Shown: one piece after another, positions 45,526 through 57,433 of the stretch | Numbering within the stretch: position 1 is the first letter of the stretch | How the letters are laid out: every line of letters begins with the position of its first letter | From: Hevea brasiliensis | Lineage: Eukaryota > Streptophyta > Magnoliopsida > Malpighiales > Euphorbiaceae | Reading direction: 5' to 3' | Assembly (NCBI RefSeq): GCF_030052815.1 | Contig: NC_079499.1 | Location: 82,127,183-82,191,182 of the forward strand | DNA: 64,000 nucleotides | Translations under genes and position numbers: made by a program | The notes under the pieces: generated by a model | Told to the model about the DNA's origin: nothing | What the model saw: the letters and a program-made list of their open reading frames with translations, nothing else | The model's database searches: none

Positions 45526-46074
45526 ATATCATGGCTTTTTAGCCGTACTGACTGCATACGTGGTTGACGTTCTACGTCCCATGGTATGATGGCCCGAGGC
45601 ACCACGGTATCTAGTGCCAACAACCCGTTATCCAATTTAGTCAGCCTGTCGTAGGCTACTTGGGCAGTGTAATTTATTGAAATAAATTAAGACTATTAGT
45701 AATTAAAAATATTAGAAATCAAATAAATGAGTTAATAAGACTTCAAAAGAATTAGTTAGAATTATGAAATGATCCAAACCACATAAAAATTATTAAGTAA
45801 AATGATAAAAGAGTTGCAAAAATAGGTATAACTTAACTAAATATTTTAAATGTACCTTCTATTGCCATATGAATATAAACTGAGTACTTTTATTAATTCT
45901 GTATATTGTACATTATCACTGTGAATTTAGGAATTAAACGCTTCCAAAGTGGAACAAATTAGAACAAAAGATAATTAATATTAGACACATTGTATTAAAT
46001 TAAATTGATTCTTAAATATTCAAATTATGCTTCGTTCTTTCTTTATTTGTATATTTTATTTTCTTGTTATATTA

Positions 46075-46130
46075 TTGCACCACTAAGCAGCAATGCTTAG
46101 AGCGATGGATTTGTTTCCTCGCGCAGGTAC
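46075..46130 (+). other. Paired stem-loops in C 5' LTR
   Basis: GCACCACT, then CTAAGCA-GCAA-TGCTTAG, then GCGA-T-GGA with TCC-TCGC, followed by GCAGGT. The 3' LTR copy (51338-51390) has a longer GCGTGA/TCGCGC stem. Confidence 0.6.
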
Positions 46131-46785
46131 TTTGACTAAGATTTTTGGAGTCCAGATCTGTAGAAGTGTCTGAAGTATTCAAGGTTGTCACCTCCTCAAC
46201 AATGCATGTAGATAGGAGCCATATAGATCATATTTTGTATTTTGTATAAAATGCTAGATATTGTATTATAATGTAGATTATGAACAGGTAATTAATAGAA
46301 ATGTGATGTAAATTAATAAATTAGCTTTTTCATATGTAATTAATTTATATATCATGTAAATTATGAAATTATGTAAATTAATGAAATTTGAAAATTTTGC
46401 TTATGTGATTTAAGCATGAATGAGATTGTATGGATTTGAAGAAAGATTTGAAATATATAGATAATGCATGGAAATGAATATGAAATTGAGATATATGAAT
46501 GAGATGTGAATTATAAGATGGTTATGAAAATAATTGATGAGATTTTTATTGTAAAATATTATTGAAATTTTCAAACAGGTGAATAGTAAAACACGTCAAA
46601 CGATAATAAAATAGGGGAAACTCCGTTAGTTTCTCCGTCGAAAAATAATCGATATTAAATATAACGAGAACAAAATTTTTAAAGATTTTTAAAGAAATAA
46701 AGTAAGGTAAGTTAGGGTGCTCCAGCACCGAATGTAGCACGCCTTGCTCAGCTACACTGTAGTTGGGTGAGGGGTGTTACATTTA

Positions 46786-46798
46786 TTGGTATCAGAGC
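46786..46798 (+). other. Element C primer-binding site
   Basis: TGGTATCAGAGCA starting four bases after the LTR end; exact match to the tRNA-iMet complement core. Confidence 0.92.
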
Positions 46799-46922
46799 AC
46801 GGTTTTGGCGTTCCTAGGCATAGATAGATGGAAGGGGATAGTGTCCATAACATGCATTGCATTCATATGAGTCGAGGTGACACTAATGCAGATCTATTTT
46901 CTTGGTTATTTTAGGCTAAGGT

Positions 46923-47801
46923 ATGGACTCAAAATCGTAGAGGGTAGTAGAAGAAGAAGTAGTAAGTCGTATCCTGACTGGGAGTGATATTGGAAATCGG
47001 GGAGATCCTGCTTCACCAGTGCAAGAGGTGCCTATAGAACCCCAACCGGCCTTGTTTAAGCAGATGACTGAATTCTTTCGACAGATGACTGGGGTTATTC
47101 CACCACTGTCTCAGCAGAAATCACCTATAGGAAAAATTAGGAAGTATGGAGCTGTAGATTTCAATGGTAAAAAGGAAGACTATTCTTCAGCGGTTGAGTA
47201 TTGGTTAGAAAGGACTGAAAGAGTCCTGCAGCAGCTCCATTGCACACCAGAACAGAGTTTGGAGTGTGCAGTTTCATTGTTACAAGAAGCTGCATATCGG
47301 TGGTGGGATGTTGTAACTAAGGTAGTGCCACCAGCCGACGTAACTTGGGAATTCTTTCTTATAGAGTTCAGAAAGAAATATATTAGCTGTGTTCATGAAG
47401 AGGAACAGAAGAGGAGTGGTGATCAGCAAAAGAGGAAATTTGGACAGTCTAGTAATAAGAGGCCGAGAGAACAGTAAATTCAGACATCTGATCAAAGTAG
47501 GAGATCTAGACCCAGGCCTATACCCAGAAGAGATCAACCAGAAATACTAGTAGTGAGTGTGCCAGGACTAGCAAGAAAATGTGGCCATTGTAACAAGTGG
47601 CAAAAAGGTGAATGTAGGGGATTGACTGGAGCCTGTTATAGATGTGGAGCCATAGACCATCGTTTGAAAGATTGTCCTAAGAGGAATTTACCACGGACCC
47701 AAACAGAGGTCGTCGAAGGACTAAGTACAACAGTAACACCACTTCCAAATGCCACCCAAGCAGGAGAGGAGCAAGAAGCCCCAAATGTGAATTTGAGGTA
47801 A
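46923..47801 (+). pseudogene. Element C Gag, internally deleted
   Basis: ATG at 46923 aligns with D's MDPSSQRAVEEEV start; codon 6 is TAG where D has CAG (46938-46940). Open from 47019: MFQQM-like segment, then KYGAVDFNGKKEDYSS, RVLQQLHCTPEQSLE, YRWWDVV and FRKKYISCVHEEE. Compared with D, about 85 residues after FKKKYVGTVYLEE are missing, fusing the core to the basic segment. TAA at 47475 replaces Q or similar; the same frame then gives knuckles CGHCNKWQKGEC and CYRCGAIDHRLKDC. An adjacent frame continues into a protease N-terminus (CIVIDS) and stops at the active site. No RT follows. Confidence 0.88.
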
Positions 47802-47964
47802 AGTATCCTTCCCTTATGATATGCCTAAGTGTATAGTGATAGATTCGAAAAGACTAAATAGCACCATATATATATAAAAGAAGTAGACAGAGGGAGCAAT
47901 AGAAAGGTAAAGAAATTATCTCAGATACCTACACCCAGTAAATTTCGAGGACGAAATTTTTGTT

Positions 47965-47977
47965 AGAGGGGAAGAAT
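47965..47977 (+). other. Element C polypurine tract
   Basis: AGAGGGGAAGAAT immediately before TGTAACACCC. Confidence 0.88.
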
Positions 47978-50900
47978 TGTAACACCCTCACTGTAACAAT
48001 TTCGTACATTCTACTGTTTCGGTGACCGGTGCTGGTCCGAACAGCTAGAACCTCTGGAAAAATATTTTAGACTAAAGTGATGAGCCATAATTAACTCAAA
48101 TAATAATAAGAAAAATGTAGGAAAAATTTTAGAAATAAAATACAACCGAGTTAAATGAGCCGGTGCCCTAGCGATGGGTGACCATATAGGGAAGTATCGG
48201 TAAAGACAGTTACCGACCCCAGACCAGTGAGAAAATTAATAAACTAATTTTTGAGACTATAGAGAAGAGTTATTGAGGTTTCTATGATATTAGAATGCCA
48301 AGAAAAGGTTTAGAAAATTTTTTTGATCGGTACAGATGATTTTAGCTTAATAAGCCAAACGGAGGGCATTTTGGTCATTTCGTCTTCGGAGATGATTTTT
48401 GACCGACTTGTCCAATTAAGTAAATAATTATTATGACATAAAATATGAATAAATATTGATGAAAATTAAATTAAAAATGAGTAAAAGAAAGAAGAAAGAA
48501 AGATAAACCGACAACTCGGTAAGAGCAAAATTTGGTCAATTAAATTTGATAGTCCAATATTGACTAAAAATGATGATTATTAATTTAATAAAGCTAAATT
48601 AATTTAATTAATTGAAATTATGAAAATTAAAAAAAATTATTGAAAAGTCAAATCATAATGATTATAAACTTCAAAATAATTTCAAATTTGCCATTCTACT
48701 TATTTACCATAGTGCCCTTAAATATTTAATTATTATATAGGTTAATTATTGAACAAAAATCTGCATATTTTTCCCTCCTTCTTCCCGTCCACTTGCCTTC
48801 TTCCCTTCTTCTCTAAAATTTTCCATTAAAACCCAAAATCCAAAGCTTGAAACCCTAAGTCTCAACCAAATTTTTTTTTGGAAAAATTATTGCCCACCCT
48901 AAACTAAAGCCTAATTAGTAGAAAGCACTCAAGAAAACCAAAAGAAATTGAGTTTGGGGCAAGAGGAATTTCAGCCAAGGTGGACCAAGAAGGAGCTTCA
49001 AGTTTTTGATTGATTAGAAGGTTGAATTAAAGTTGAGTGAAGCTAAGGAACAAGGTTAGTGCTATCAATTCCTTTGGATTTTGAAGTTGCACAAAATTGA
49101 TTTAGGTTTTACTAAATTGGGAATTTGATGTTATGTTGATAAATTGATGTGTTGAGATTAATTATGGAGTATTTGAAGTGTATTCAATGTGATTGAAGTT
49201 GGTAGTAGTGTGGAATGGGGGGGGGGGGGGGGTATTATAAGTGTTTTTTTAATGCAGGATTTTCTAGACTTTGAGTCCAGTACCTAAATGTGACCATAAG
49301 TAGAGTTAGGTTACACCAATTGGTGTGAGACCAATTGGAAATTAAACTTAGGACATAAAGACACATTTTTGGTGAAGAAACCATGCCCAGAAAACCAACT
49401 TAGGATAACCTAAAAACTGCCCCAATCTGGGTGACCAACATGCTGTCTCTGGAAAATAACCAAATGAACAGTATTTGTTCAAATGATCATAACTCAGTGT
49501 AGGCAAGTTCAATTGATCTGAAATTTTACCAGCAGAAAGCTGAGACATATACCTACAACTTTCATGAGGAATACAAATCCAAATTCTGATCATAACCTAG
49601 TCAAATTGCTAACCAAACTTAGGTCACCAAATCTAGCAGAACCAAATTGCCCAGAAAATCTAGGTACAGGTCACTCCGGCCAGTTATGGTAAAATCACCA
49701 TAACTTGAGCTACAAAACTCCAAATGGAGTGATTCAAAAAGGGAATTAAAGAAGACACAATAAGGAACAACTTTGATGAAGAAAAGTTAGCCCAGTTTCC
49801 ACTGTAAAATTGTCCAATGGAACAGTAAACTTAAGTAATCAAAACTGAAAATTTAGAAATGCATCTAGGGGACTTTAAATTGCAATTGGCAATTAATACT
49901 AGCAAATGTAGAACTAAAAATGTGAGATCTTGGTGTAATTAGAATTAATATCCATTAAGTATGAAAAAGTCAATATTTTGGTTGACTAGTAAGGTGAATA
50001 GTAATCAAAATGATTAGTAAATTAAGATGAAGACCTAGAACCAAATCTAAGCTTAAATGCTTAGAATTGTATGACAAATGTGGACTATGCATCCTAGTCA
50101 AAATTGTTAAATGGAAATTAAGGCCATAAATTTGAAATCCATGAAATATTCATGGATTACTTGAAACATGAAAAATAAGTCACCTAATTGATGTGAATAG
50201 ATAGTTAGGGCTTATATGCCCATCACAAATAGAATTCATAAAATATTAGTAACTCCACTTGAAATATAAAATTTGTAATTACATAAGTAGATTTTTGAAT
50301 GTATAAATGAGAATGGAAAAAATGTTTTGAATACAATGGTACATGTGAACCATTGTTTTGAATTTTGATCAATATGAATGACATAATGAATGAATAAATG
50401 AATCATATTAATGTATGAATGAGGCATTAGTTCTCATTATTCTAGAAAGGAAAAGTACTTTGAGTACAATGGTATAAAAGGATAATTGATGTGAATTGTA
50501 ATCACATAAATGATCAAATGAATGTATGAATTATAATTGAAATTTATCATGAAATAATGAAGTCATAAAACACAATGTATTAATATTTAATGATATTATG
50601 TGCCCTTGTATTGCCTAGACACGTGTGTCAGATTGGATAGATTGGCATGCCAATAGGGTATTGTTTTAGCAGTACTGCGAAAGGCTTTATGCCTATATTC
50701 ATGGCTTTATACCCGTATTCATGGCTTTTATGCCTGTATTCATGGCTTTTATGCCCGTATTCATGGCTTTTATGCCCGATTATGTGATATCATGGCTTTT
50801 TAGTCGTACTGACTGCATACGTGATTGACGTTCTGTGTCCCACGGTATGATGGCCCGAGGCACCACGGTGTCCAGTGCCAACGACCCGTTATCTAATTTA

Positions 50901-52032
50901 GTTAGCCTGTCGTAGGTTACTTGGGCAGTGTAATTTATTGAAATAAATTAAGACTATTAGTAATTAAAAATATTAGAAATCAAATAAATGAGTTAATAAG
51001 ACTTCAAAAGAATTTGTTAGAATTATGAAATGATCCAAACCACATAAAAATTGTTAAGTAAAATGATAAAAGAGTTGCAAAAATAGGTATAACTTAACTA
51101 AATATTTTAAATGTACCTTCTATTGCCATATGAATATAAACTGAGTATTTTTATTAATTCTGTATATTGTACATTATCACTGTGAATTTAGGAATTAAAC
51201 GCTTCCAAAGCAGAACAAATTAGAACAAAAGATAATTAATATTAGACACATTGTATTAAATTAAATTGATTCTTAAATATTCAAATTATGCTTCGTTCTT
51301 TCTTTATTTGTATATTTTATTTTCTTGTTATATTATTGCACCACTAAGCAGCAATGCTTAGCGTGATGGATTTTTTTCCTCGCGCAGGTACTTTGACTAA
51401 GATTTTTGGAGTCCAGATCTGCAGAAGTGTCTGAAGTATTCAAAGTTGTCACCTCCTCAGCAATGCATGTAGATAGGAGCCATATAGATCATATTTTGTA
51501 TTTTGTATAAAATGCTAGATATTGTATTATAATGTAGATTATGAACAGGTAATTAATAGAAATGTGATGTAAATTAATAAATTAGCTTTTTCATATGTAA
51601 TTAATTTATATATCCTGTAAATTATGAAATTATGTAAATTAATGAAATTTGAAAATTTTGCTTATGTGATTTGAGCATGAATGAGATTGTATGGATTTGA
51701 AGACAGATTTGAAATATATAGATAATGCATGGAAATGAATATGAAATTGAGATATATGAATGAGATGTGAATTATAAGATGGTTATGAAAATAATTGATG
51801 AGATTTTTATTGTAAAATATTATTGAAATTTTCAAATAGGTGAATAGTAAAACACGTCAAACGATAATAAAATAGGGGAAACTCCGTTAGTTTCTCCATC
51901 AAAAAATAATCGATATTAAATATAACGAGAACAAAATTTTTAAAGAAATAAAGTAAGGTAAGTTAGGGTGCTCCAGCACCGAATGTAGCACGCCTTGCTC
52001 GGCTACACTGTAGTCGGGTGAGGGGTGTTACA
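47978..52032 (+). repeat. Element C 3' LTR, 4,055 bp
   Basis: Aligns throughout with the 5' LTR. Differences include a 16-base pure G tract (49217-49232), two extra copies of the 21-bp repeat (50685-50770) and scattered substitutions. Confidence 0.95.
50685..50770. repeat. 21-bp minisatellite, about 5 copies, in C 3' LTR
   Basis: Same unit as 45468-45525, expanded. One unit has a one-base loss (GGCTTTATACCCG). Confidence 0.8.
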
Positions 52033-52647
52033 GTCTATCTCTCCAGAACCTATGCATGGTAAAAAGTGACGCGCTAAGCAATAATGCTTGGTAGTGCCAA
52101 TAATAAAATAAAACGAACTAACAGAAAATAAATATGCAATGTATGTTCCGATGTCTTATGCCAATAATTTTTCAATCACTATTAGTAATCTTATTTGTTT
52201 TGTACTTGCTAAAAGCCATAAAATGACAGAATGGCATAATGTCATGTGCAGTACTGCTAACCGAACCCTATTGGCATGCCAACCTATCCAAATCAATCTT
52301 GCTAGGTGTACAAGGGCATTTTACACTTTTAAAATTTTCAATTCTTGAAATTTAAGTTTAGGTGTTACTATTTATTTTATTAGTCAACTAAAATGTTGAC
52401 TTTTGCATAGACAATAGGTACATTGGTTCTAATACTCCCAACATACCACATTTTGCATTCTAAAGTTGTTGGTATTGGTTGCCAATACCATTTCTAAGTT
52501 TAGTGCTAGTTGTTCAAAATTTTCAGATTTCAAGCCTTGTGTTTACTGTTCGATTGGTCATTTTTACAGTAAGAATTTGGCAAAATTGTCTTCATGAAAG
52601 TTGTTCCTTATTTCGTCTAGTTACATTTCCTTTTTTGAATCACTCCA

Positions 52648-52652
52648 TTTGG
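52648..52652. repeat. Target-site duplication TTTGG of element D (left)
   Basis: TTTGG at 52648-52652 and 60818-60822. Confidence 0.95.
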
Positions 52653-55600
52653 TGTAACACCCTCCCGGTAGCAACTCCGTACATTCTCATCGTTCGGTGA
52701 TCGGTCGGTCCTGATACCTAGAACGTCCAAAAATATTTAAACTAAAGTGAGGACCATAATTAACTCAAATATTAATAAGAAAAATTTAGTAAAAATTTTA
52801 GAAATAAAATACAACCAAGTTAAAGATGGGTAAGCGGGTAACGAGGAGCCCTAGACTCGGGGAAAATTATAAAATAATTTTGGGACTCCAGAGAAGGGTT
52901 ATTGAGGTTCCCATGGCATTAGAATGCCAAGAAAATACCTAGAAAAATTTTTCAATGACAATTTTGACGTTAAGCCAAACGGAGGGCATTTTGGTCATTG
53001 AGGTGATTTTTGGCCGACTTGTCCAGTTGAGTAAATAATTAATATGAAATAAAATATGAATAAACATTACTAGAAATCAAATTGAAAATGAGTAGTGGAG
53101 GAAAGGAAAGAAAATGAGGAAAAAGCTTAATTATGACATCATGGTGATGTCATTAAGGAAATGTGGACCAATCACAAATAAGCCATCCTTTGACTAACAA
53201 ATAAAAAGACAAATGAAGACCAAAAGAAACAAAAATTTGCAGCAGCCCTTCTTCTCCTTCATAAAAACGTAACCCTCTCCTTTCCACCCTCCATTGAAGT
53301 TCAATCAAGCAAGCTCAAATTCCTACCCACTATATTTCTCTAACTTCTCTTCATTAAAGCTTTACCCCACATCTTAAACAAGCTCTTGGCAGTCAACAAG
53401 AGGAAAGAAATTGAAGTTTAGGGCTTTGGAAATTCTGCCCAATTGAGGTTAGTGCACTTATACCCATTAAACTCTTTATTTCCATGATTTTGGACTTGAA
53501 CTTAGTAAGATTTGTAGTTTAAATGAACAAAAACCTATGGGTATGAACACTTGAATTTCGGCAGCCCTAATAGAGGAATGGTTTTGGATGTTTTTAATGG
53601 ACTTAGCATGAATTGGAGGTTATGTTTAAGCTATATACCTATATAGATGTTGAACTAGGGTGCTAGTTGAGGTTTATGTCTAAATTGCATTAGATATTAG
53701 GGTTTTGAGGTATGAAAAATTGACTTGACTTACTAAACTGTTAAAGAACAATCTAATGGTCAATAAGTGACCATTTGAGGTATTTTGAATACAATTTGGA
53801 CTGAAAAATGGTATGGCAAAGTCAAGGTATAAACTGCCCTAGGACAACAGTATAGGGACTGAAAATTCAGTCCCTTTGCACTGCCATAACTTGGGCTGTG
53901 TTAGTCCAATTGATGTTTGGCCAATTGGACATGAAACTAGGCTTATAATGGCACATTTTTGCTGAAGAAACCATGCCCAAAAGACCAAAGCAAGAGGACC
54001 AAAACTTGGCCCCAATCCGGATACCCTAAAACTGCCTCTGCAGAATTGACCAAATGAATAGTAACTGTTCATTTGGCCATAACTCACTGTAGATTTGGTC
54101 AATTGACCTGAAATTTTTACAGCAACAAGTTAAGACATAGAAAAACAACTTTCATGAAGGAACCTACCCCAAATTATGGCCAGAACCCATCCAAACAAGT
54201 GGTTCCAGTCACTGTTCATGCACTGTAGATATGGTAATTTTCTGCAGAATGCAAATCCGGCCAGCTGTGGTTTTTGGACCATATCTGGAGCTACAAAACT
54301 CCAAATGGAGTGATTCAAAAAAGGAAATTCAACTAGACAAAATAAGGAACAACTTTCATGTTTTACATTTCTTCAAATTTCCACAGTAACAGTGTCCAAT
54401 GGAACAGTGAAATTGGCTCACCAAAACTGAAAATTTTGCTTGTGTTGGTTTAAACTTAGAAATGGTATTAACACTTAATGCCAACAAGTTTTAAACACCA
54501 AATGTGGTATGTTGGGAGTGCCAAAGTCAATGTACACATTTTTATTCTAAAAGTCAACATTTTTGTTGACCAATGAGGTGAATAGTGACACCAAAACCAA
54601 AAATTGGTAATTTTTCCAAAATGACCTAAGCTTTGAGAAAGTGACCAAAACTAACAAGTTTTAAATGCAAAATGGGGTACATTGGGAGTGTTAAAACCAA
54701 TGCACCTATGTTCTATGCAAAAGTCAACTTTTTGTTGACTATTGAAGTGAATAGTGACATAAAAACTTGAAATTCATAAAAATTGAAGAATTCAAAAGTA
54801 TCAAATGCCCTAGTAGGCCTAATGTGATTGGTTTGGATAGGTTGGCATGCCAATAGGGTTCTGATAGCAGTACTGCATATGATATATGGCTTCATTGCCA
54901 TTCTGTGATGTGATAGCCTATGGCTATACTGATTATGATGTTTTACTTGGCTTTTATGCCTTATTGCTTATATGGCTTATTAGCCATTCTATTTGCACAC
55001 CGGGAGACACATTGTGACCGATGGTGTGACGGCCCGAGGTACCTAGTACCCAGTGCTAGTTTACCCGTTTATCCAGTCCGGTCAATTTGTATAGGTTACT
55101 TGGGCATGGAAAGGTATAACTGTAATTGAACTGATTGTTAAAGAAAATACGAAAACTAAATATCAGGAATGATTACGATAGAATACAAAGAAACTTAAAA
55201 GTCATAAAGAAGTTAATATCATAAAACAAGATTAGCCCTCGACTAAACACTAAGTTGATAATTATTCAGTTCTTATGAACACAATAGCTAAGAAATTATG
55301 ATTTTTATTTGCATATTATTTCTTTCTATTTTATTATTTGCACCACTAAGCTTTATGCTTAGCGCGTCGCTTTTGCAACGCGTAGGTACTGAAGATTGGA
55401 CAGAGGGCCAGTAGACCACAGATTCGGTAAGGCAGTTCACAGTTCTGCATAGTGTCTGTGTCACCTCACTGTCAGCAGTGCATTGGTAGGACGCTAGATG
55501 TCATTTTGGTATTTTGTAATTGATTTTATTTTCTCATATGTATTTGAACTTATGTAATATATTTTGATATTCATGTAAATAATGAAAAGTGTGTTTGTAA

Positions 55601-55978
55601 ATGGAAAAGTGAATATTGATCTGTAACTGGTACATGATTATCAAATGAGGTGAATGATTGAGAAATGAATGTGAACTGAAAAATGTTGAGACTTTGATAA
55701 ATGGAGTTGAGATGAATGAATAAGAATATAGGAAGTGTTTTTCACAGGTTCCGAAGAACGGTTTTCTCCATTTTTAGCCGGTACTCTGCCGAATTTTCTT
55801 TAAAATTTTCAGAACCTCAAATAAATTATAATTTCGATAAATGGCTTAAATAAATTATATTTCACAAGTTATATTCAAAAGGAAGAATAAAAAAATGAAT
55901 TAAGATAAAATAGAGTGCTCGGCACACTGAGTGGCATAACTTGCTCGGCTACACTGTAGTCGGGTAAGGGGTGTCACA
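52653..55978 (+). repeat. Element D 5' LTR, 3,326 bp
   Basis: Nearly identical to the 3' LTR after about 53,000, but the first 350 bp carries many small deletions and substitutions, including loss of much of the 5S-like block. Paired stem-loops at 55340-55390. Confidence 0.93.
55340..55390 (+). other. Paired stem-loops in D 5' LTR
   Basis: GCACCACT, then CTAAGC-TTTAT-GCTTAG, then CGCGT-C-GC-TTTT-GC-A-ACGCG, then TAGGTACTG. In the 3' LTR (60180-60230) one base of the second stem is changed (ATGCG). Confidence 0.65.
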
Positions 55979-55983
55979 TTTAG

Positions 55984-55996
55984 TGGTATCAGAGCA
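55984..55996 (+). other. Element D primer-binding site
   Basis: TGGTATCAGAGCA, five bases after the LTR end at 55978; exact core match to the tRNA-iMet complement. Confidence 0.93.
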
Positions 55997-56105
55997 CGGT
56001 TTAGGCATTTCTGGGCCTAGATTGAGTCCATACCATGCATTGCATTTGTAAGAGTCGAGGTGACACTAATGCAGATCTGTTTATCTTTCTTATTTTGAAT
56101 AGGAT

Positions 56106-57335
56106 ATGGACCCTTCATCTCAGAGAGCCGTTGAGGAGGAAGTGGAGAGTCATGCTCCACCTGCAGCAGCTGAGACTGGGGGCATGAAAGAATCTGCTCC
56201 GCCAGCTCAAGCAGAGCCTACTCAGCCTCCACAGGCCATGTTCCAACAAATGGCCGACTTCTTCAGACAAATGGCCGGGGTAATGCCAGCACCACCACCA
56301 CCACCACCAGCTCCACAGCAGAAATCACACCTGGAAAGACTAAGAAAGTTTGGAGCAGTGGATTTCTATGGCAAGAGAGAAGATGATTCTGTTGCAGCCG
56401 AGAATTGGTTGAACAGAACAGGCAGAGTTCTAAAACAACTCCACTGCACCCCAGAGCAAAATTTAGAGGCTGCCATATCTCTGTTGCAAGATGATGCTTA
56501 TGAGTGGTGGGACACTGTGTCCAGTGAAGTGCAGCCAGAAGTTATGACATGGGACTTCTTTCTCTCCGAATTTAAGAAGAAATATGTGGGTACTGTATAC
56601 CTAGAAGAGAGAAGAAGGGAAATCATTAACCTGAGGCAGAGACAGTTGTCAGTGGCCAAGTATGAGAAGGAATTTGTTCGATTAAGCCACTATGGAAGGG
56701 AGATAGTCCCTAATGAAGCTGAAAGATGTAAGAGATTTGAAGAGGGACTAAATGACAACATCAAGATCCAGCTCACTGCCTTGGGAATCACTGACTTCAC
56801 TAAGTTAGTGGAAGCTGCATTAAAAGTGGAGAAAGTGAGAGTAAATGAACAAAATAGAAAAGATAGGCAGCGTAAGAGGGAATTTGGACCAGGACAGTCA
56901 AGTATACCGACTGATAGTAAGAAGTTTAAGGGTTCTGGTTCACAAGATCAGACACAGGGCCATAGAGGCCAGATTGGGATATTTATAGCTAGTTCTCCGG
57001 GCATAATAACAAGGGGATCAACCCCAAAGCCTAAATGTATGCATTGTGGTAGAAGACACAGGGGGGAGTGTCGACTGTTAACTGGAGAGTGTTTTAAGTG
57101 TGGGGCTACAGATCATTTCATAAGAGATTGCCCTCAGAGGAGTGGTTCAATAGCTCCGGTACAAGTTGATAGACCTTCCCCTGTATTTCAAAGGGGTAAA
57201 AGATCGGGTAGAGCAGAGACGGCTGATATTTCACAGAAGATTGTTTCTGAGACCGTTGAAAAGCCCGAAGTCAGGGTGGCACCACAAGTATATGCTATGG
57301 AAGCTCAGGAAGAGCCAAACCTGCATAATCGATGA
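56106..57335 (+). CDS. Element D Gag polyprotein (intact, 409 residues)
   Basis: Structural protein of a Ty3/gypsy particle: it assembles the cytoplasmic capsid and binds element RNA. Start ATG at 56106 (MDPSSQRAVEEEVESH) matches B's start at 41979. Order: acidic N-terminus, AMFQQMADFFRQM helix, proline-rich linker (about residues 60-70), retrotransposon Gag core (RKFGAVDFYGKRED, EWWDTVSSE, FFLSEFKKKYVG, CKRFEEGLND) to about residue 245, basic region (RKDRQRKREFG), then two knuckles: CMHCGRRHRGEC (residues 311-322) and CFKCGATDHFIRDC (329-342). It ends shortly after YAMEAQEE, where B runs into protease. No stop or frameshift is seen, unlike every other gag here. Whether selection keeps it open cannot be told from one copy. 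Confidence 0.93.
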   Translation: MDPSSQRAVEEEVESHAPPAAAETGGMKESAPPAQAEPTQPPQAMFQQMADFFRQMAGVMPAPPPPPPAPQQKSHLERLRKFGAVDFYGKREDDSVAAENWLNRTGRVLKQLHCTPEQNLEAAISLLQDDAYEWWDTVSSEVQPEVMTWDFFLSEFKKKYVGTVYLEERRREIINLRQRQLSVAKYEKEFVRLSHYGREIVPNEAERCKRFEEGLNDNIKIQLTALGITDFTKLVEAALKVEKVRVNEQNRKDRQRKREFGPGQSSIPTDSKKFKGSGSQDQTQGHRGQIGIFIASSPGIITRGSTPKPKCMHCGRRHRGECRLLTGECFKCGATDHFIRDCPQRSGSIAPVQVDRPSPVFQRGKRSGRAETADISQKIVSETVEKPEVRVAPQVYAMEAQEEPNLHNR

Positions 57336-57420
57336 GGCGATACAAGGAAATGAAGAAACAAGAAGGTAGCAACTCCCCGATTACTTAAGTCAGGTAAATT
57401 TCGAGGACGAAATTTAAATT
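57336..57420 (+). other. Remnant of pol 3' end in element D
   Basis: In the frame one base off gag, the sequence reads EAIQGNEETRR, stop, QLPDYL, aligning with B's tail EEAT-ESEETMRQQFPQLF, followed by the shared GGTAAATTTCGAGGA. This places the deletion between the gag/protease boundary and the last residues of the chromodomain region. Confidence 0.7.
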
Positions 57421-57433
57421 AGAGGGGAAGAGT
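57421..57433 (+). other. Element D polypurine tract
   Basis: AGAGGGGAAGAGT before TGTAACACCC; identical to element B. Confidence 0.9.

Larger units (their letters stand above)
42753..46781 (+). repeat. Element C 5' LTR, 4,029 bp
   Basis: TGTAACACCC...GGGTGTTACA. Contains a 5S-like block (42921-42970), a 12-base G tract (43990-44001), three copies of a 21-bp repeat (about 45468-45525) and paired stem-loops (46075-46130). Confidence 0.95.
42753..52032 (+). mobile_element. Element C: gag-only (TR-GAG type) gypsy element, 9,280 bp
   Basis: Two LTRs of 4,029 and 4,055 bp enclose only 1,196 bp with a primer site, a broken gag, a short protease remnant and a polypurine tract. No RT, RNase H or integrase is present, so movement required enzymes from another element. 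LTR ends and Gag relate it to B and D, but the LTR is longer and distinct. Confidence 0.93.

Noticed and set aside
47862..47880. Short AT microsatellite in element C
   Set aside because: Only a few repeat units; ordinary for this base composition.
53839..54318. Repeated minus-strand frames in D's LTRs (also 58678-59157)
   Set aside because: Identical because the LTRs are duplicates; antisense to the element, no recognisable domain, and related LTRs of C and B do not keep them open over the same length.
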